From: Corynebacterium glucuronolyticum
GTDB lineage: Bacteria > Actinomycetota > Actinomycetes > Mycobacteriales > Mycobacteriaceae
Direction: 5' to 3'
Length of the DNA: 56,531 bases
Assembly: GCA_022772305.1 (NCBI GenBank)
Contig: JALFAQ010000044.1
Coordinates: 1 to 56,531 of the forward strand
Of the stretch, positions 9,182 to 18,110 are shown piece by piece; position 1 is the first letter of the stretch; each line of letters begins with the position of its first letter. Below the pieces are notes generated by a model, which was not told the DNA's origin, did not search any database, and saw nothing but the letters and a program-made list of their open reading frames with translations. A program made the translations under genes and the position numbers.

Positions 9182-9213
9182 TGCGCAGCTGCGCAATAAG
9201 TGCGCAATTATAT
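9182..9213 (+). promoter_or_regulatory. Palindrome + TATAT promoter-like element, copy A
   Basis: TGCGCAGCTGCGCA (9182-9195) is followed after 13 bases by TATAT (9209-9213). The palindrome would cover the -35 region of a promoter whose -10 is TATAT, firing rightwards into a gene-free 230-base gap. The bases just upstream (CTCCGTTTG) are also conserved in other copies. Confidence 0.6.
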
Positions 9214-9366
9214 GCACAGCTAGACCGTCATTTTTTCGAACTAGCGCCCGTATTGATATCACCTATCTGTCCTCCGGGGTCCGAGCTCTGTTAGTCTGCC
9301 GTCGTGATATGTGATTCACGTTCGCGACTGGGGGCGTGCTCCTGTTCGGACTAATCCCTCCGTTAG

Positions 9367-9388
9367 TGCGCAGCTGCGCACTTATAAT
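9367..9388 (+). promoter_or_regulatory. Palindrome element, copy B (variant spacing)
   Basis: The same 14-bp palindrome (9367-9380) preceded by CTCCGTTAG. Here a TATAAT follows after only two bases (9383-9388), so this copy deviates from the 13-base spacing. It lies 54 bases before the 3' end of the converging pabC gene. Confidence 0.5.
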
Positions 9389-9441
9389 TACTGCTCAAGG
9401 TGTTAAACGTGCGAAGAATATCTTTCGCCCGGGCACCGCCA

Positions 9442-10083
9442 TTACAGCGCTTCGTACGCCCGCGCAATGTCCGCCGCGACCTCGGCACCCCGCGATGTCG
9501 TCACGAGCGACGTCCCGATCTGCGTAATGAGCCGAACCCCGCGCGCAGCATTGGTGGCGATAGCCCCGATATATCCTTCGACCTCGCCTACCCGAATGTC
9601 CTTGCGCGCCGACGGCCATACCCCCTCAATGAGTTGCTGCGTCGTCCCGAGAAGAAGCTCACCTAAGGGCCATTCCAAAGACCCCGAAGGAGTAATAAAC
9701 CCCACGTTGAACATGGTTCCCTCGGTCACTACATCCCCGGTAACCAAGATCGCGTCGTCGGCAGCAACCGCCCGCTGCGCATCCCACTGCGGGGCCAGAT
9801 CGTCGTGCTTCACGCGGGGCATCTCCCGCACCAATGGGTAAAACGCGCAGCTAATCGGCTCTGAGGGCGGAGTCTCCCGCGCGGTTATATTAAAGGAATC
9901 CGCGTAACAGGAAACGCGGTACGTTTTCGGTTCCCGCAGCTCCCGCATTGCGTCGACAAGCTCGTCGGGAAGCCCCTTCCCGAAGAGCGACCGCTGACCG
10001 TAGGCCAACCTCTCCACGTGCAGGTCAAAGCCTCGCACATGTCCATCGGGGAGGACATTGAACGTGGTGAAGTGGCCTTCCAC
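9442..10083 (-). CDS. pabC: Aminodeoxychorismate lyase-like class IV aminotransferase
   Basis: A 213-residue PLP enzyme of aminotransferase fold type IV. The probable PLP lysine is in RVKHDDL (about residue 91), and VTEGTMFNVGFI matches the family's glutamate/substrate loop. Together with the pabAB gene 0.8 kb away it should complete p-aminobenzoate synthesis for folate (aminodeoxychorismate to PABA and pyruvate). It is shorter than E. coli PabC (~270). The GTG start abuts the stop of dedA (TAAGTG), so the two are one leftward operon. Confidence 0.78.
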   Translation of the reverse strand: MEGHFTTFNVLPDGHVRGFDLHVERLAYGQRSLFGKGLPDELVDAMRELREPKTYRVSCYADSFNITARETPPSEPISCAFYPLVREMPRVKHDDLAPQWDAQRAVAADDAILVTGDVVTEGTMFNVGFITPSGSLEWPLGELLLGTTQQLIEGVWPSARKDIRVGEVEGYIGAIATNAARGVRLITQIGTSLVTTSRGAEVAADIARAYEAL

Positions 10084-10686
10084 TTACTTCTTCCTCTTCT
10101 GGTTGAGCCAGGAAATGATGATCGGCAGCACGGAAATGCCCACAATAATAATGACGATCGCGTCGATGTTGTCGGCAATGCCGGGGATATTGCCCAGGAA
10201 ATAGCCGACAGCCACCATCGAGCACACCCAGCCGACAGCGCCCAGCACATTCCAGCGCACGAACGACGCATAGTGCATCTCCGCCGTGCCCGCAGCCAGT
10301 GGCACGTAGGTGCGCACGATCGGCACGAAACGCCCCAACACCAGCGCCAACGGCCCATGCTTAGCGAAGAAATCCTCCGCCCTTTCCAGGTACTCCGTCT
10401 TCAGTACGCGCGCATCGTCCTTGAATAGCCTGCGCCCGAACGTTCGCCCGAGCCAGAAGCCGACCTGATCGCCGCAGAACGCTGCCACAATCGCGATGCC
10501 CAGGATCCACGGCACCGTCAGGTTGAATGTCTCGCGCAGAATCGTGGCCGTAACCAGCAGCGAGTCGCCGGGCAGGAACGGGAACAGGAATCCCGATTCA
10601 ATAAACACCACGACGGCAAGCCCCGGCAGCACGAAGGGGCCGAAGGACTCCAGCAGGGCCCCGGCGTCGAGAATATTAGACAACAT
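10084..10686 (-). CDS. DedA-family membrane protein
   Basis: A 200-residue integral membrane protein with the DedA/SNARE-associated signature: an acidic membrane entry IESGFLFPFLPGDSLL, the GDQVGFWLGRTFGRRLF loop, and FGRFVPIVRTYVPLAAG-like text (RFVPIVRTYVPLAAG). DedA proteins are thought to move lipids such as undecaprenyl phosphate across the membrane. I start at ATG 10686; the frame is open upstream through low-complexity repeat DNA. It is the first gene of the dedA-pabC unit and is divergent from pabAB. Confidence 0.85.
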   Translation of the reverse strand: MLSNILDAGALLESFGPFVLPGLAVVVFIESGFLFPFLPGDSLLVTATILRETFNLTVPWILGIAIVAAFCGDQVGFWLGRTFGRRLFKDDARVLKTEYLERAEDFFAKHGPLALVLGRFVPIVRTYVPLAAGTAEMHYASFVRWNVLGAVGWVCSMVAVGYFLGNIPGIADNIDAIVIIIVGISVLPIIISWLNQKRKK

Positions 10687-10764
10687 GCGGTTCCACAGCT
10701 CCTTCTCGAGTTCAAGATGACAGACTAAACCTACACCCACATCTATATAGAGGCGAAAATTATC

Positions 10765-10803
10765 CGCGCGCCACGCACGCGCGCCACGCACGCGCGCCAC
10801 GCA
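10765..10803. repeat. Three exact 13-bp tandem repeats
   Basis: CGCGCGCCACGCA occurs three times in a row in the divergent dedA/pabAB promoter region, followed by TGCCGCG. It could be a slippage tract or a cluster of regulator sites. Confidence 0.85.
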
Positions 10804-10832
10804 TGCCGCGCCCGCCCCACCAAACCACCCCA

Positions 10833-10851
10833 TATAAAATCAAACCCCGTG
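10833..10851 (+). promoter_or_regulatory. Probable leaderless promoter of pabAB
   Basis: TATAAAAT (10833-10840) lies 8 bases before the GTG start (10849-10851). With normal -10 to transcription-start spacing the mRNA would begin at or near the GTG, so pabAB is probably leaderless. No ribosome-binding site is present. Confidence 0.55.
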
Positions 10852-12471
10852 CGCGTGCTCCTAATTGATAACCACGATTCGTTCACTTACAACCTCGCCC
10901 ACCTGGTCTTCCAGGCCGCCGGCGTGATGCCCGAGGTGGTGCTGGCCGAAAACGTCACCCCCGAGCACCTCGCCAACGCCGACCGCATCATCATTTCCCC
11001 TGGTCCCGGCAGCCCCGAGGAGTACCCGTGGTTCCCGGGCATCTTCCACGATCCGCCCGCCCCGATCCTCGGCGTCTGCCTGGGTTTTCAGGGCATGTGC
11101 ATGGCGTTCGGCGCCACCCTCGAGCGCGCCGAGCATCCCCGCCACGGCGAGGTCACCGAGGGGCACACGCGCTACCACTCCCTTGCCATCACGAACCTCC
11201 CCGCCAGTCTCGAGGCCACGGAGTTCGCCGCCGACGGCACGCTCATGGCCGCCCGCCACCGCACCCTCCCGCTCGTGGGGGTGCAGTATCACCCCGAGTC
11301 GATCGCCTCTGCCGGCGGCCTCGCCCTCTTGACAGAATTCCTCCGCCCCGACCTCTGGATCACCAAGCTTCCCGACACCCCTCCTGAGGTCCTCTTCCAG
11401 GCCAACTTCGCCGCCGCGGACAACGCCGCCTGGCTCGATTCGTCGGACGGCGAGGGCTGGAGTTACCTCTGCACAGGCGACAATCTCGTCACCCTCGATC
11501 ACCCGGGAACGAAGGTGGGGCTCATCACGTACGAGGGTGAGGAGCGCTTCATCGAGGTCACCCGCGCAATCGTCGTCAGCCCAACAGGCGCCGCCTGGGC
11601 CCTCGGCACCCACCCGTGGCAGCCGAAGCTCGCCGCCCCGGTTCCCCGCGAGCCGGTCCCGCGCACGCCCCGCACGTTCCGCTTCGACCACGCCGAATAC
11701 CTCGCCAAAATCAAAAAATGCCAGGATTTCATCGCCCGCGGTGATTCCTACGAGCTGTGCCTCACCAACTCCATCTCGTTCGCTTTCCCCGCCGATCCGC
11801 TCGCGGTCTACCGCCAGCTCCGCCGCGATCACCCCGCCCCTTTCGCCGCCTACCTGCGCCTTTCCGGCACCGAGGTCCTCTCCACCTCACCGGAGCGCTT
11901 CCTTCGGCTTGTCGACGGCCACCTGGAGGCCAAGCCTATTAAGGGCACCCGCCCCCGTGGTCGCTCGCCCAGGGAAGATGAAGAATTGGTCCACGAGCTC
12001 GCCTCTTCCGTCAAAGACCGCGCCGAAAACCTCATGATCTGCGATCTCCTCCGCAACGACCTCGGCCGCGTCGCCGTTCCCGGCAGCGTGAAGGTTCCCG
12101 TCCTCTGCGGTATCGAGTCCTTCGCCACCGTCCACCAGATGGTCTCCACCATCACTGCCGAGCTTCTCCCCGGCAAAACGCCTGTCGATGCCCTCCGTGC
12201 CGCCTTCCCCGGCGGCTCCATGACGGGCGCCCCCAAGGAGCGCTCCATGGCCATCCTCGAAGAGCTTGAGGGGCACCCCCGCGGCATTTACTCCGGTGCC
12301 ATCGGCTACGTCACCGCCGAGGGCACCATGGATTTCTCCATCGTCATCCGCACCATCGTCGTGAAGGACGGCGTCGCCACCTACGGCTGCGGCGGTGCCA
12401 TCACCCGCCTTTCCAACCCAGAGGAGGAGTGGCAGGAGATCCTCGTCAAGTCCCGCCCCATTCTCCAATGA
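10849..12471 (+). CDS. pabAB: Fused aminodeoxychorismate synthase (PabA-PabB)
   Basis: A 540-residue fusion. Residues ~1-165 are a class I glutamine amidotransferase (LLIDNHDSFTYNL, ISPGPGSP, nucleophile Cys in GVCLGFQ, VQYHPES). The C-terminal ~270 residues are the chorismate-binding domain (SPERFLRL, LRNDLGRV, GGSMTGAPK, FSIVIRT). The PIKGT motif marks PabB rather than anthranilate synthase (PIAGT). It makes aminodeoxychorismate for folate; pabC nearby supplies the lyase. The motif GVCLGHQ reads GVCLGFQ here, a His to Phe change beside the catalytic Cys. It starts at GTG. Confidence 0.92.
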   Translation: MRVLLIDNHDSFTYNLAHLVFQAAGVMPEVVLAENVTPEHLANADRIIISPGPGSPEEYPWFPGIFHDPPAPILGVCLGFQGMCMAFGATLERAEHPRHGEVTEGHTRYHSLAITNLPASLEATEFAADGTLMAARHRTLPLVGVQYHPESIASAGGLALLTEFLRPDLWITKLPDTPPEVLFQANFAAADNAAWLDSSDGEGWSYLCTGDNLVTLDHPGTKVGLITYEGEERFIEVTRAIVVSPTGAAWALGTHPWQPKLAAPVPREPVPRTPRTFRFDHAEYLAKIKKCQDFIARGDSYELCLTNSISFAFPADPLAVYRQLRRDHPAPFAAYLRLSGTEVLSTSPERFLRLVDGHLEAKPIKGTRPRGRSPREDEELVHELASSVKDRAENLMICDLLRNDLGRVAVPGSVKVPVLCGIESFATVHQMVSTITAELLPGKTPVDALRAAFPGGSMTGAPKERSMAILEELEGHPRGIYSGAIGYVTAEGTMDFSIVIRTIVVKDGVATYGCGGAITRLSNPEEEWQEILVKSRPILQ

Positions 12472-12796
12472 TCATGTGTAGCAAGTTGTGAACACCCATT
12501 GGGGAAAACCGGTCGCGAAGCATTGTGCCCTTGGGTGTTTAGGCAGGCAATACACGGTGGCGAGCTCTTCACCATTCGCCAGGCGCCGGGCTTTTTGAAC
12601 GAGAACAATAACGGTGCTGGCAGTTTTGCCACGATTCCTGAGGGATTCACCGAAGGGTGCCGTCACCGGCATGATCTAGAGGGAGACTGGCAGGGGTGTT
12701 ACAGGTAACCTAGGCTTCCCCAAGTCCACGGGTGAGAAATACGCCAAGAAGGATCACGTCTATTCTCACCGATGAGGGCGTTGCAGCGCTAACCCC
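12472..12796. other. Gap between pabAB and lplA with an unassigned reading frame
   Basis: A rightward frame of 69 codons (12499-12708) contains GGELFTIRQAPGFLNENNNG, which looks protein-like but which I cannot assign; it may be a gene remnant. Further right, GGTGAGAAATA (12731-12741) and TATTCTCACC (12761-12770) form a stem with one bulged A between the two convergent stops, a probable terminator. Confidence 0.4.
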
Positions 12797-13858
12797 TTAC
12801 GGAATCTTCTTCGTCCACTCCTCGGTCCCGTACTTCTCTTCCACGAGCCGACGCGCAGCCGCCACATCTTCCTCGCTCAGCTCCGCGGGCACGGCACCGT
12901 AGCGCGTGGCGAACTCAGTGGCCATCGTGTCGATGATCTCCTCGCGCGGGATACCGGTCTGTCGCCGCAGCGGGTCGACGCGCTTCTTGGCGGAGGCGAT
13001 GCCCTTCGATGCGGTCTTTACCTTGCCCACGCGCAGCACCTCCATCATCTTGTCGGCGTCAATGTCGTAGCTCATCGTCGTGTGGTGAAGAACGGTGTGC
13101 TTGCGCCGCTTCTGCGCCGCGCCACCGATCTTCCCGCCGGTCGAGGTGATGTCGTTGATGGGCACGTACCAGGCGTTCACGCCGAGTTTCTGCAGGCTCG
13201 CCAGCACCCATTGGTCCAGGTACGCGTACGAATCCGCGTACGAGTACCCCGCCACGAGGCTGTCCGGCGCGTAAATCGAGTAGGTGATACAGTTCCCACC
13301 TTCCATGAACATCGCGCCCCCTCCGGACATCCGTCGCACGGGCACAATGTCATGCTTGTCGACGCCCTCCTGGTTGAGCTCGTTGGAATAGCTCTGGTAG
13401 GAGCCGAATACCACCGCCTTATCGTTCCATTCCCAGAACCGCAGCGTCGGCGACCGCTTCCCGTCGGCCACCTGGTTCTGCAGTACTTCGTCGAGCGCCA
13501 CGTTCACCGGCGTCGGCAGGGGACCGGGTCGCAGGATCTCCCAGTGGTGGTCGGTGAAGTCCGTGCCACCCGAAACGGCGCGCTTCACCGCCGTCGCAAT
13601 ATCCTTTGTCTCGAACCCGTGGAATTCCAGATCCTCGAACTCTCCCAGCGCCTTATCCAGCCGCGCGGTCATGTCGTCGGTGGGCTCCTTTATCGACACC
13701 CCTTCAAACGCCGGGCTGATCGCGTCGTAGGCCTCCTCCGGGTCGAGGAAGAAGTCGCCCGAGACCTGTGCCTTATTGATGATGCTGTCCTCAACGTCCA
13801 CATCGACGACGATCAGCTTGCCGCCCGGGACCTTGAGCTCAAAATGGTGTGCAGTCAT
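12797..13858 (-). CDS. lplA: Lipoate-protein ligase A
   Basis: A 353-residue two-domain protein. Residues ~1-100 resemble the small accessory domain (LplB/C-terminal-domain-like; VPGGKLIVVDVDVED). The catalytic BPL/LplA domain follows (WNDKAVVFGSYQS, VRRMSGGGAMF, TGGKIGGAAQKRRK). It should attach free lipoate to E2 and GcvH proteins using ATP. ATG at 13858 is preceded by GGGGG. It is monocistronic. Confidence 0.85.
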   Translation of the reverse strand: MTAHHFELKVPGGKLIVVDVDVEDSIINKAQVSGDFFLDPEEAYDAISPAFEGVSIKEPTDDMTARLDKALGEFEDLEFHGFETKDIATAVKRAVSGGTDFTDHHWEILRPGPLPTPVNVALDEVLQNQVADGKRSPTLRFWEWNDKAVVFGSYQSYSNELNQEGVDKHDIVPVRRMSGGGAMFMEGGNCITYSIYAPDSLVAGYSYADSYAYLDQWVLASLQKLGVNAWYVPINDITSTGGKIGGAAQKRRKHTVLHHTTMSYDIDADKMMEVLRVGKVKTASKGIASAKKRVDPLRRQTGIPREEIIDTMATEFATRYGAVPAELSEEDVAAARRLVEEKYGTEEWTKKIP

Positions 13859-13910
13859 AACCCCCAGCCTAGTCATTTAGGACAACTTGAGTTCTGCTGA
13901 TAGCAGACCC

Positions 13911-14003
13911 GATAAGAAAAACTTCACCGGATTCTGTAGCAAACGCCATACGTCCCCAGTTCGTCACACCTGCTACCCAACAGACGGTGACCTTTTTCTT
14001 ATC
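13911..14003. repeat. Long intergenic hairpin, same family as 2.7-3.0 kb
   Basis: GATAAGAAAAACTTCACCG (13911-13929) pairs with CGGTGACCTTTTTCTTATC (13985-14003) apart from a two-base internal mismatch. The interior shares CCCAG...GTCACACCTGCTACCC with the copies at 2752-2850 and 40817-40905. The outer arm sequence is completely different but the stem length and the mismatch position are kept. It lies between two leftward genes. Confidence 0.75.
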
Positions 14004-14021
14004 ACTAATGCTACAGATGCA

Positions 14022-15491
14022 CTATTCGTCCCCCAACCCCAACACCGCCCGCCAGATCGGCAGCAGCTCCTCGTGATACGTGTGGCCATGGCCACCTGTC
14101 TGCCGGTGCGAAGTCGGCATGTCCACGAGTAGCTGCCAGCCGGTGAACAGCGGCCACCACATGAGGGCGGGGGTGCGGTCGGCACCGGGGAGGTGGTCAT
14201 TTATCCAGCGGGGCGGCAGGAAGAAGATCGGCCAGTCAAAAAACGCCACGGGGTCAGACGGGTGCTGCACAAACGCAATCCTTGGCGAAGCCCATTCATA
14301 CCTGTAAGGCTGCCCCCGCCAGTCGGAACGAAGCTGCGCCGGCGTCGCCAAAAAGCGAATGTGCTCCCCGCCATCCACAACAGGCAGCGAATGCGGCGGG
14401 TTACTCACCCGCGTGATGATCGGCGTAAACCGCGGGGTGCCGGTGAACACCGCGCCGTCCACCTGCGACAACAGGTCGTCGTTGCTCGCCGCACCGTAGG
14501 CGCCGAGCGATTCCCCGGCGATGTACACCCCCTCGCTGCGTCGCGCGACAATGGCACTGATGAGCTCCCGCGCCGCCTCGACGGGTGTCGACCGGTCCGC
14601 GATATACGTGATGGGGCTTTGCAGGTAGGAGTACTGCATGGACACACTGGCCACGTTGCCGTCGGTGAGGATCTCCGGCGCCGCCACGTGCCAGGGGTTC
14701 ACCCAGCCGGTGCCCGTGGAAATGTGGATGATGATGTAGTCACGGTCCCACGCGCCGGTGCGATCCATCTCAGCCAATATATCCTCCACTGACGAGGAAA
14801 TGCCCCCGTAGATACGGATCGCGCTGTCCGCTCGCGCGCTCGTGACGAAGTCGCGCCCCTTCGCCCCCAGCGATTCCCACGTCATGAGCGAGTCGGGTGA
14901 GCCGGAGCGCAGCGGCGATGTCGGTCGGGCGAGGGTGGGATTAATAAACAGGTTGAGCTCTTCTGCCTTCTGCGTGACCCGCGAAGCGAGCTGCCGCACA
15001 ACCAAGAAACGGGTGCCGATGAGCCACGTCGTCGCGGTGATGGCCAGCGCCGATAGCGCGGGAACGGGCACGCGTGGCCGGTTGGGGAATGCCGGCCGGA
15101 TAAGGTCGCGCACCCACCCGAATTGCACCTTCATGATCTCGCCCACGAGCACGCACCCGACGTAGCCCGCCGTCCCCGCCAGTGTCCCCAGCACCGTGTC
15201 CCGCGTCGTCGGCCGCGGCGAGTCGACGAGGTCGGCGATTTCGTTTTGCCGGAAGATGGAGCGCACGAACGCGAACCCGGTGATCCCCGCAACCACCCGG
15301 TGGGGGACGGGGAACCCGCCGACGGAGCGGTAGAATCCGGCGGCGATGGCGTGGCCCGCGGCCTGGCACCCGGCGACGTTGAGGGCGGTTTGCCACATTC
15401 TGCGTGGCAGTAGGGAAGGGGACAGCGCCGCCCACGTTCCCACTTCGGCACCGGGGATGGCGCGGAGGATGGAGGTCACTAGCCGTCTCAC
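14022..15491 (-). CDS. Membrane-anchored alpha/beta hydrolase (Abhydrolase_9 family)
   Basis: A 489-residue protein. The N-terminal ~170 residues carry several hydrophobic segments (the family's membrane domain). The C-terminal half is an alpha/beta hydrolase with nucleophile elbow GESLGAYG, a candidate catalytic Asp in FVQHPSDPVAFFDW, and His near the C-terminus (GHGHTYHEELLPIW). The pattern matches the actinobacterial Abhydrolase_9 family, whose substrate is unknown, probably a lipid or ester in the cell envelope. Confidence 0.78.
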   Translation of the reverse strand: MRRLVTSILRAIPGAEVGTWAALSPSLLPRRMWQTALNVAGCQAAGHAIAAGFYRSVGGFPVPHRVVAGITGFAFVRSIFRQNEIADLVDSPRPTTRDTVLGTLAGTAGYVGCVLVGEIMKVQFGWVRDLIRPAFPNRPRVPVPALSALAITATTWLIGTRFLVVRQLASRVTQKAEELNLFINPTLARPTSPLRSGSPDSLMTWESLGAKGRDFVTSARADSAIRIYGGISSSVEDILAEMDRTGAWDRDYIIIHISTGTGWVNPWHVAAPEILTDGNVASVSMQYSYLQSPITYIADRSTPVEAARELISAIVARRSEGVYIAGESLGAYGAASNDDLLSQVDGAVFTGTPRFTPIITRVSNPPHSLPVVDGGEHIRFLATPAQLRSDWRGQPYRYEWASPRIAFVQHPSDPVAFFDWPIFFLPPRWINDHLPGADRTPALMWWPLFTGWQLLVDMPTSHRQTGGHGHTYHEELLPIWRAVLGLGDE

Positions 15492-15542
15492 ACCTTAAAG
15501 GTTAACCCTGCAAACTTCATTCATCTAGTGGAAAATAGGGGT

Positions 15543-17363
15543 ATGCAAGATTTGCTCAGTGATTTGGAAGCGTTGCTCGACGGCATGGCGGAACACGCTA
15601 CGCAGTACCAGGACAAGATCGACAAGGTGCACCCGCGTCACAAGGAGGGGGCCGAGAACATCCTTGATTACGCCTACCTGCGTGCACACGACCACTCGAA
15701 GCTCCAGGCGGCGCTGTCTCGCGTGGGTGCCACGCGTCTGTCCACCCCGGAGCCGTGCGTCCGCGCCCGTATCATGGCGGCCCATAATGTTGTGAGTCGC
15801 ACTATGCATAAAGACATTAAATACGAGTATTCTTATATATCGGACAAGATGGCCGAGGCCGACGATCTCCTCGAGGAGCACTCTGAGCTGCTGCTCGGCA
15901 CCTCTCCGAACGATTCTCCGGCGCTCATCATGGTGACCCTGCCCGCCGAGGCCGCCGACGATTACGACATGGTCCTCGATTTTGCCCGCTCCGGCATGGA
16001 TCTCGCCCGCATCAACTGTGCGCACGACGGCCCCGAAGTGTGGAAGAAGATGATTGCTAACGTCCGCCGCGCCGAGGAGGAAATCGGCCACCGCCTCGAG
16101 GTTTCCATGGATCTCGCCGGTCCGAAGATTCGTACTGCTGGCATTGCCGATGGCCCCGCAGTCGGTCGCGCGCGCGTCACCCGCGACGAGGCCGGTGTCG
16201 TCCTCACCCGCTCCAAGCTGTGGATCACTCGCAAGCCGTACACCACGGACAATATCCACCCTCCGGTTCCTGCTGGTCTCCCCGGTCGTCCCGCGCTCCC
16301 CGTGCAGGTCGATGCCGCTTGGTTCGATCGTCTCACCGTCGGTTCCCAGATCATGGTGCACGATACGCGTGGCTCGCGCCGCTATTTCACCGTCACCGAC
16401 GCCACCCCCGACGGTGTCCTCGCGCAGGGTGAGCGCAACGCCTACATTGCCGACGGCACCCTCCTCGAGTGCGATTACGAGCGCACGCGGGTCACCGGCA
16501 TCCCCACGACCACGCGTAGGCTGCGCCTCGAGGCCGGCGATGAACTCATCCTTACCACCGACCAAGCCGACGCAGATCTCGAGGCCCCCGGCACGCCAAA
16601 AATCGGTTGTACCCTTCCGCTCGCCGTCGAATCAATCAAGGTCGGCGACGAGGTGCTTTTCGACGATGGGGCCATCGCTGCCCACGCCGTGAGCGTCGAC
16701 AAGCATGGTGAAGACACCGAGGTCACCCTCCACATCGACCGGACGAAGGTCGGTGGCGCCAACCTCGCCGCCTACAAGGGCATCAACCTTCCCGATACCG
16801 ACCTCCCCCTGCCCAGCCTCACCGAGGAGGATGAGGAGAACCTGAAGTTCATCGGCGAATACGCCGACATCGCCGCCGTGAGCTTCATCCGCACCCCCGA
16901 GGACGTCGCCTATGTCCTGGACAAGATGCCCCGCGAGGACCTCGGCCTCCTCCTCAAGATTGAGACGATACCCGGCTTCGAGAACCTGCCGCTCGTCATC
17001 CTTGAGGGCCTGCAGCACGAGCGCTTCGGCGTCATGATCGCCCGCGGCGACCTTGCCGTCGAGCTCGGCTTCGCCCGCATGGCCGAGGTGCCCCAGCAGA
17101 TCCAGACCGCCGCTGAGGCCGCCCACATTCCCACCGTCATGGCCACCCAGATCCTCGAGAACCTGGCCAAGAACGGCCTGCCCTCCCGCGCCGAAATCAC
17201 CGATGCTGCCGTCGCCCTGCGCAGCGAGTGCGTGATGTTGAATAAGGGTCCGCACATTACCGACGCCATCAAGATCCTCGATAAGATGGCTAAGAAGCTG
17301 GGCAAGTCCCAGCGCAAAAATCGAATCATGCTCCGGCACATTCATTCCTGGGATCGAGACTGA
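15543..17363 (+). CDS. pyk: Pyruvate kinase, second actinobacterial type (Pyk2-like)
   Basis: A 606-residue protein with the catalytic motifs of pyruvate kinase: MVTLPAEAADDYDMV and GMDLARINCAHD, substrate loop MDLAGPKIRT, GINLPDTDLPLPSLTEED, LLKIETIPGFENL, MIARGDLAVELGF and PTVMATQILENL with PSRAEITDAA. It differs from the usual ~475-residue enzyme: it has an N-terminal extension of ~125 residues and stops soon after the active-site domain, lacking the allosteric C-terminal domain. A second pyruvate kinase of this type is known in C. glutamicum. ATG 15543 follows AGGGG; GTG at 15528 is an alternative. Confidence 0.85.
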   Translation: MQDLLSDLEALLDGMAEHATQYQDKIDKVHPRHKEGAENILDYAYLRAHDHSKLQAALSRVGATRLSTPEPCVRARIMAAHNVVSRTMHKDIKYEYSYISDKMAEADDLLEEHSELLLGTSPNDSPALIMVTLPAEAADDYDMVLDFARSGMDLARINCAHDGPEVWKKMIANVRRAEEEIGHRLEVSMDLAGPKIRTAGIADGPAVGRARVTRDEAGVVLTRSKLWITRKPYTTDNIHPPVPAGLPGRPALPVQVDAAWFDRLTVGSQIMVHDTRGSRRYFTVTDATPDGVLAQGERNAYIADGTLLECDYERTRVTGIPTTTRRLRLEAGDELILTTDQADADLEAPGTPKIGCTLPLAVESIKVGDEVLFDDGAIAAHAVSVDKHGEDTEVTLHIDRTKVGGANLAAYKGINLPDTDLPLPSLTEEDEENLKFIGEYADIAAVSFIRTPEDVAYVLDKMPREDLGLLLKIETIPGFENLPLVILEGLQHERFGVMIARGDLAVELGFARMAEVPQQIQTAAEAAHIPTVMATQILENLAKNGLPSRAEITDAAVALRSECVMLNKGPHITDAIKILDKMAKKLGKSQRKNRIMLRHIHSWDRD

Positions 17364-17364
17364 C

Positions 17365-18110
17365 ATGTTGATCATTGCGCACCGCGGTGATAGCGAGCAG
17401 TACCCCGAGTAGACGGCGGCCGCCTACGAGTTTGCCTTTTCCGTCGGGGCCGATGGCGTCGAAACCGACATCCGACTCACTCGCTGCGGTGAGCTGGTCT
17501 GCATTCACGACCGTTTCCTCAATCGCGTTTCCGACGGCTCCGGCAAGGTCTCCACCTGTCACTATGGACGACCTCTCCTGCCTCAACTTCGGCAGCGACG
17601 ACTGTCCCCAGCCCGTCCTCACCTTCCGCGAGTTCCTCGAGATCGGCGAGTCCTACCCCGACCGCCACCTCTTCATCGAGACCAAGCACCCCACCCGCTA
17701 CGGCATCATGCTCGAAGAGCAGATCGTCCGCCAGCTGAGCTTCTTCGGCCTCCTTCAATCCCGTCTCCATCCAGCGCATCCGCCGCATGGCATCCCGCCT
17801 CGACCGCATCTGGCTCCGCCAACTGCGCTACCTCTGGGACAACCTTGCAATGGAGCGTTTCGGCAGCCCCACCGGCATGGGCCTGTTCATCCAGGAGGCA
17901 AAACTCAACCCCAACCTCATCGGCAGCCACGGCCTGCCCACCTACATGTTCACAGTCAATGACCTTGACGACATCAACTGGGCGCGCGAGCGGGGAGTTA
18001 AGTATCTTGCTACTGATAACCCAAGTAAGGTAGTGGCCTATGAGCAAGAAAAAGAAGAAGGACCAGGATCTGCCCGAGGGGATGACCCGCAGGCAGGCCA
18101 AGATGGCTAA
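17365..18110 (+). pseudogene. glpQ: Decayed glycerophosphodiester phosphodiesterase
   Basis: The reading begins one base after pyk with LIIAHRGDSEQYPE, the GDPD active-site signature, but meets a TAG at 17410. It continues after the stop (FAFSVGADGVETDIRLT, HDRFLNRVSDG), then shifts frame (VLTFREFLEIGESYPDRHLFIETKHPTR) and shifts again near 17755 to end with LPTYMFTVNDLDDINWARERGVKYLATDNP. One nonsense and two frameshifts make it inactive. It would have hydrolysed glycerophosphodiesters. The final frame runs into the next gene. Confidence 0.85.
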
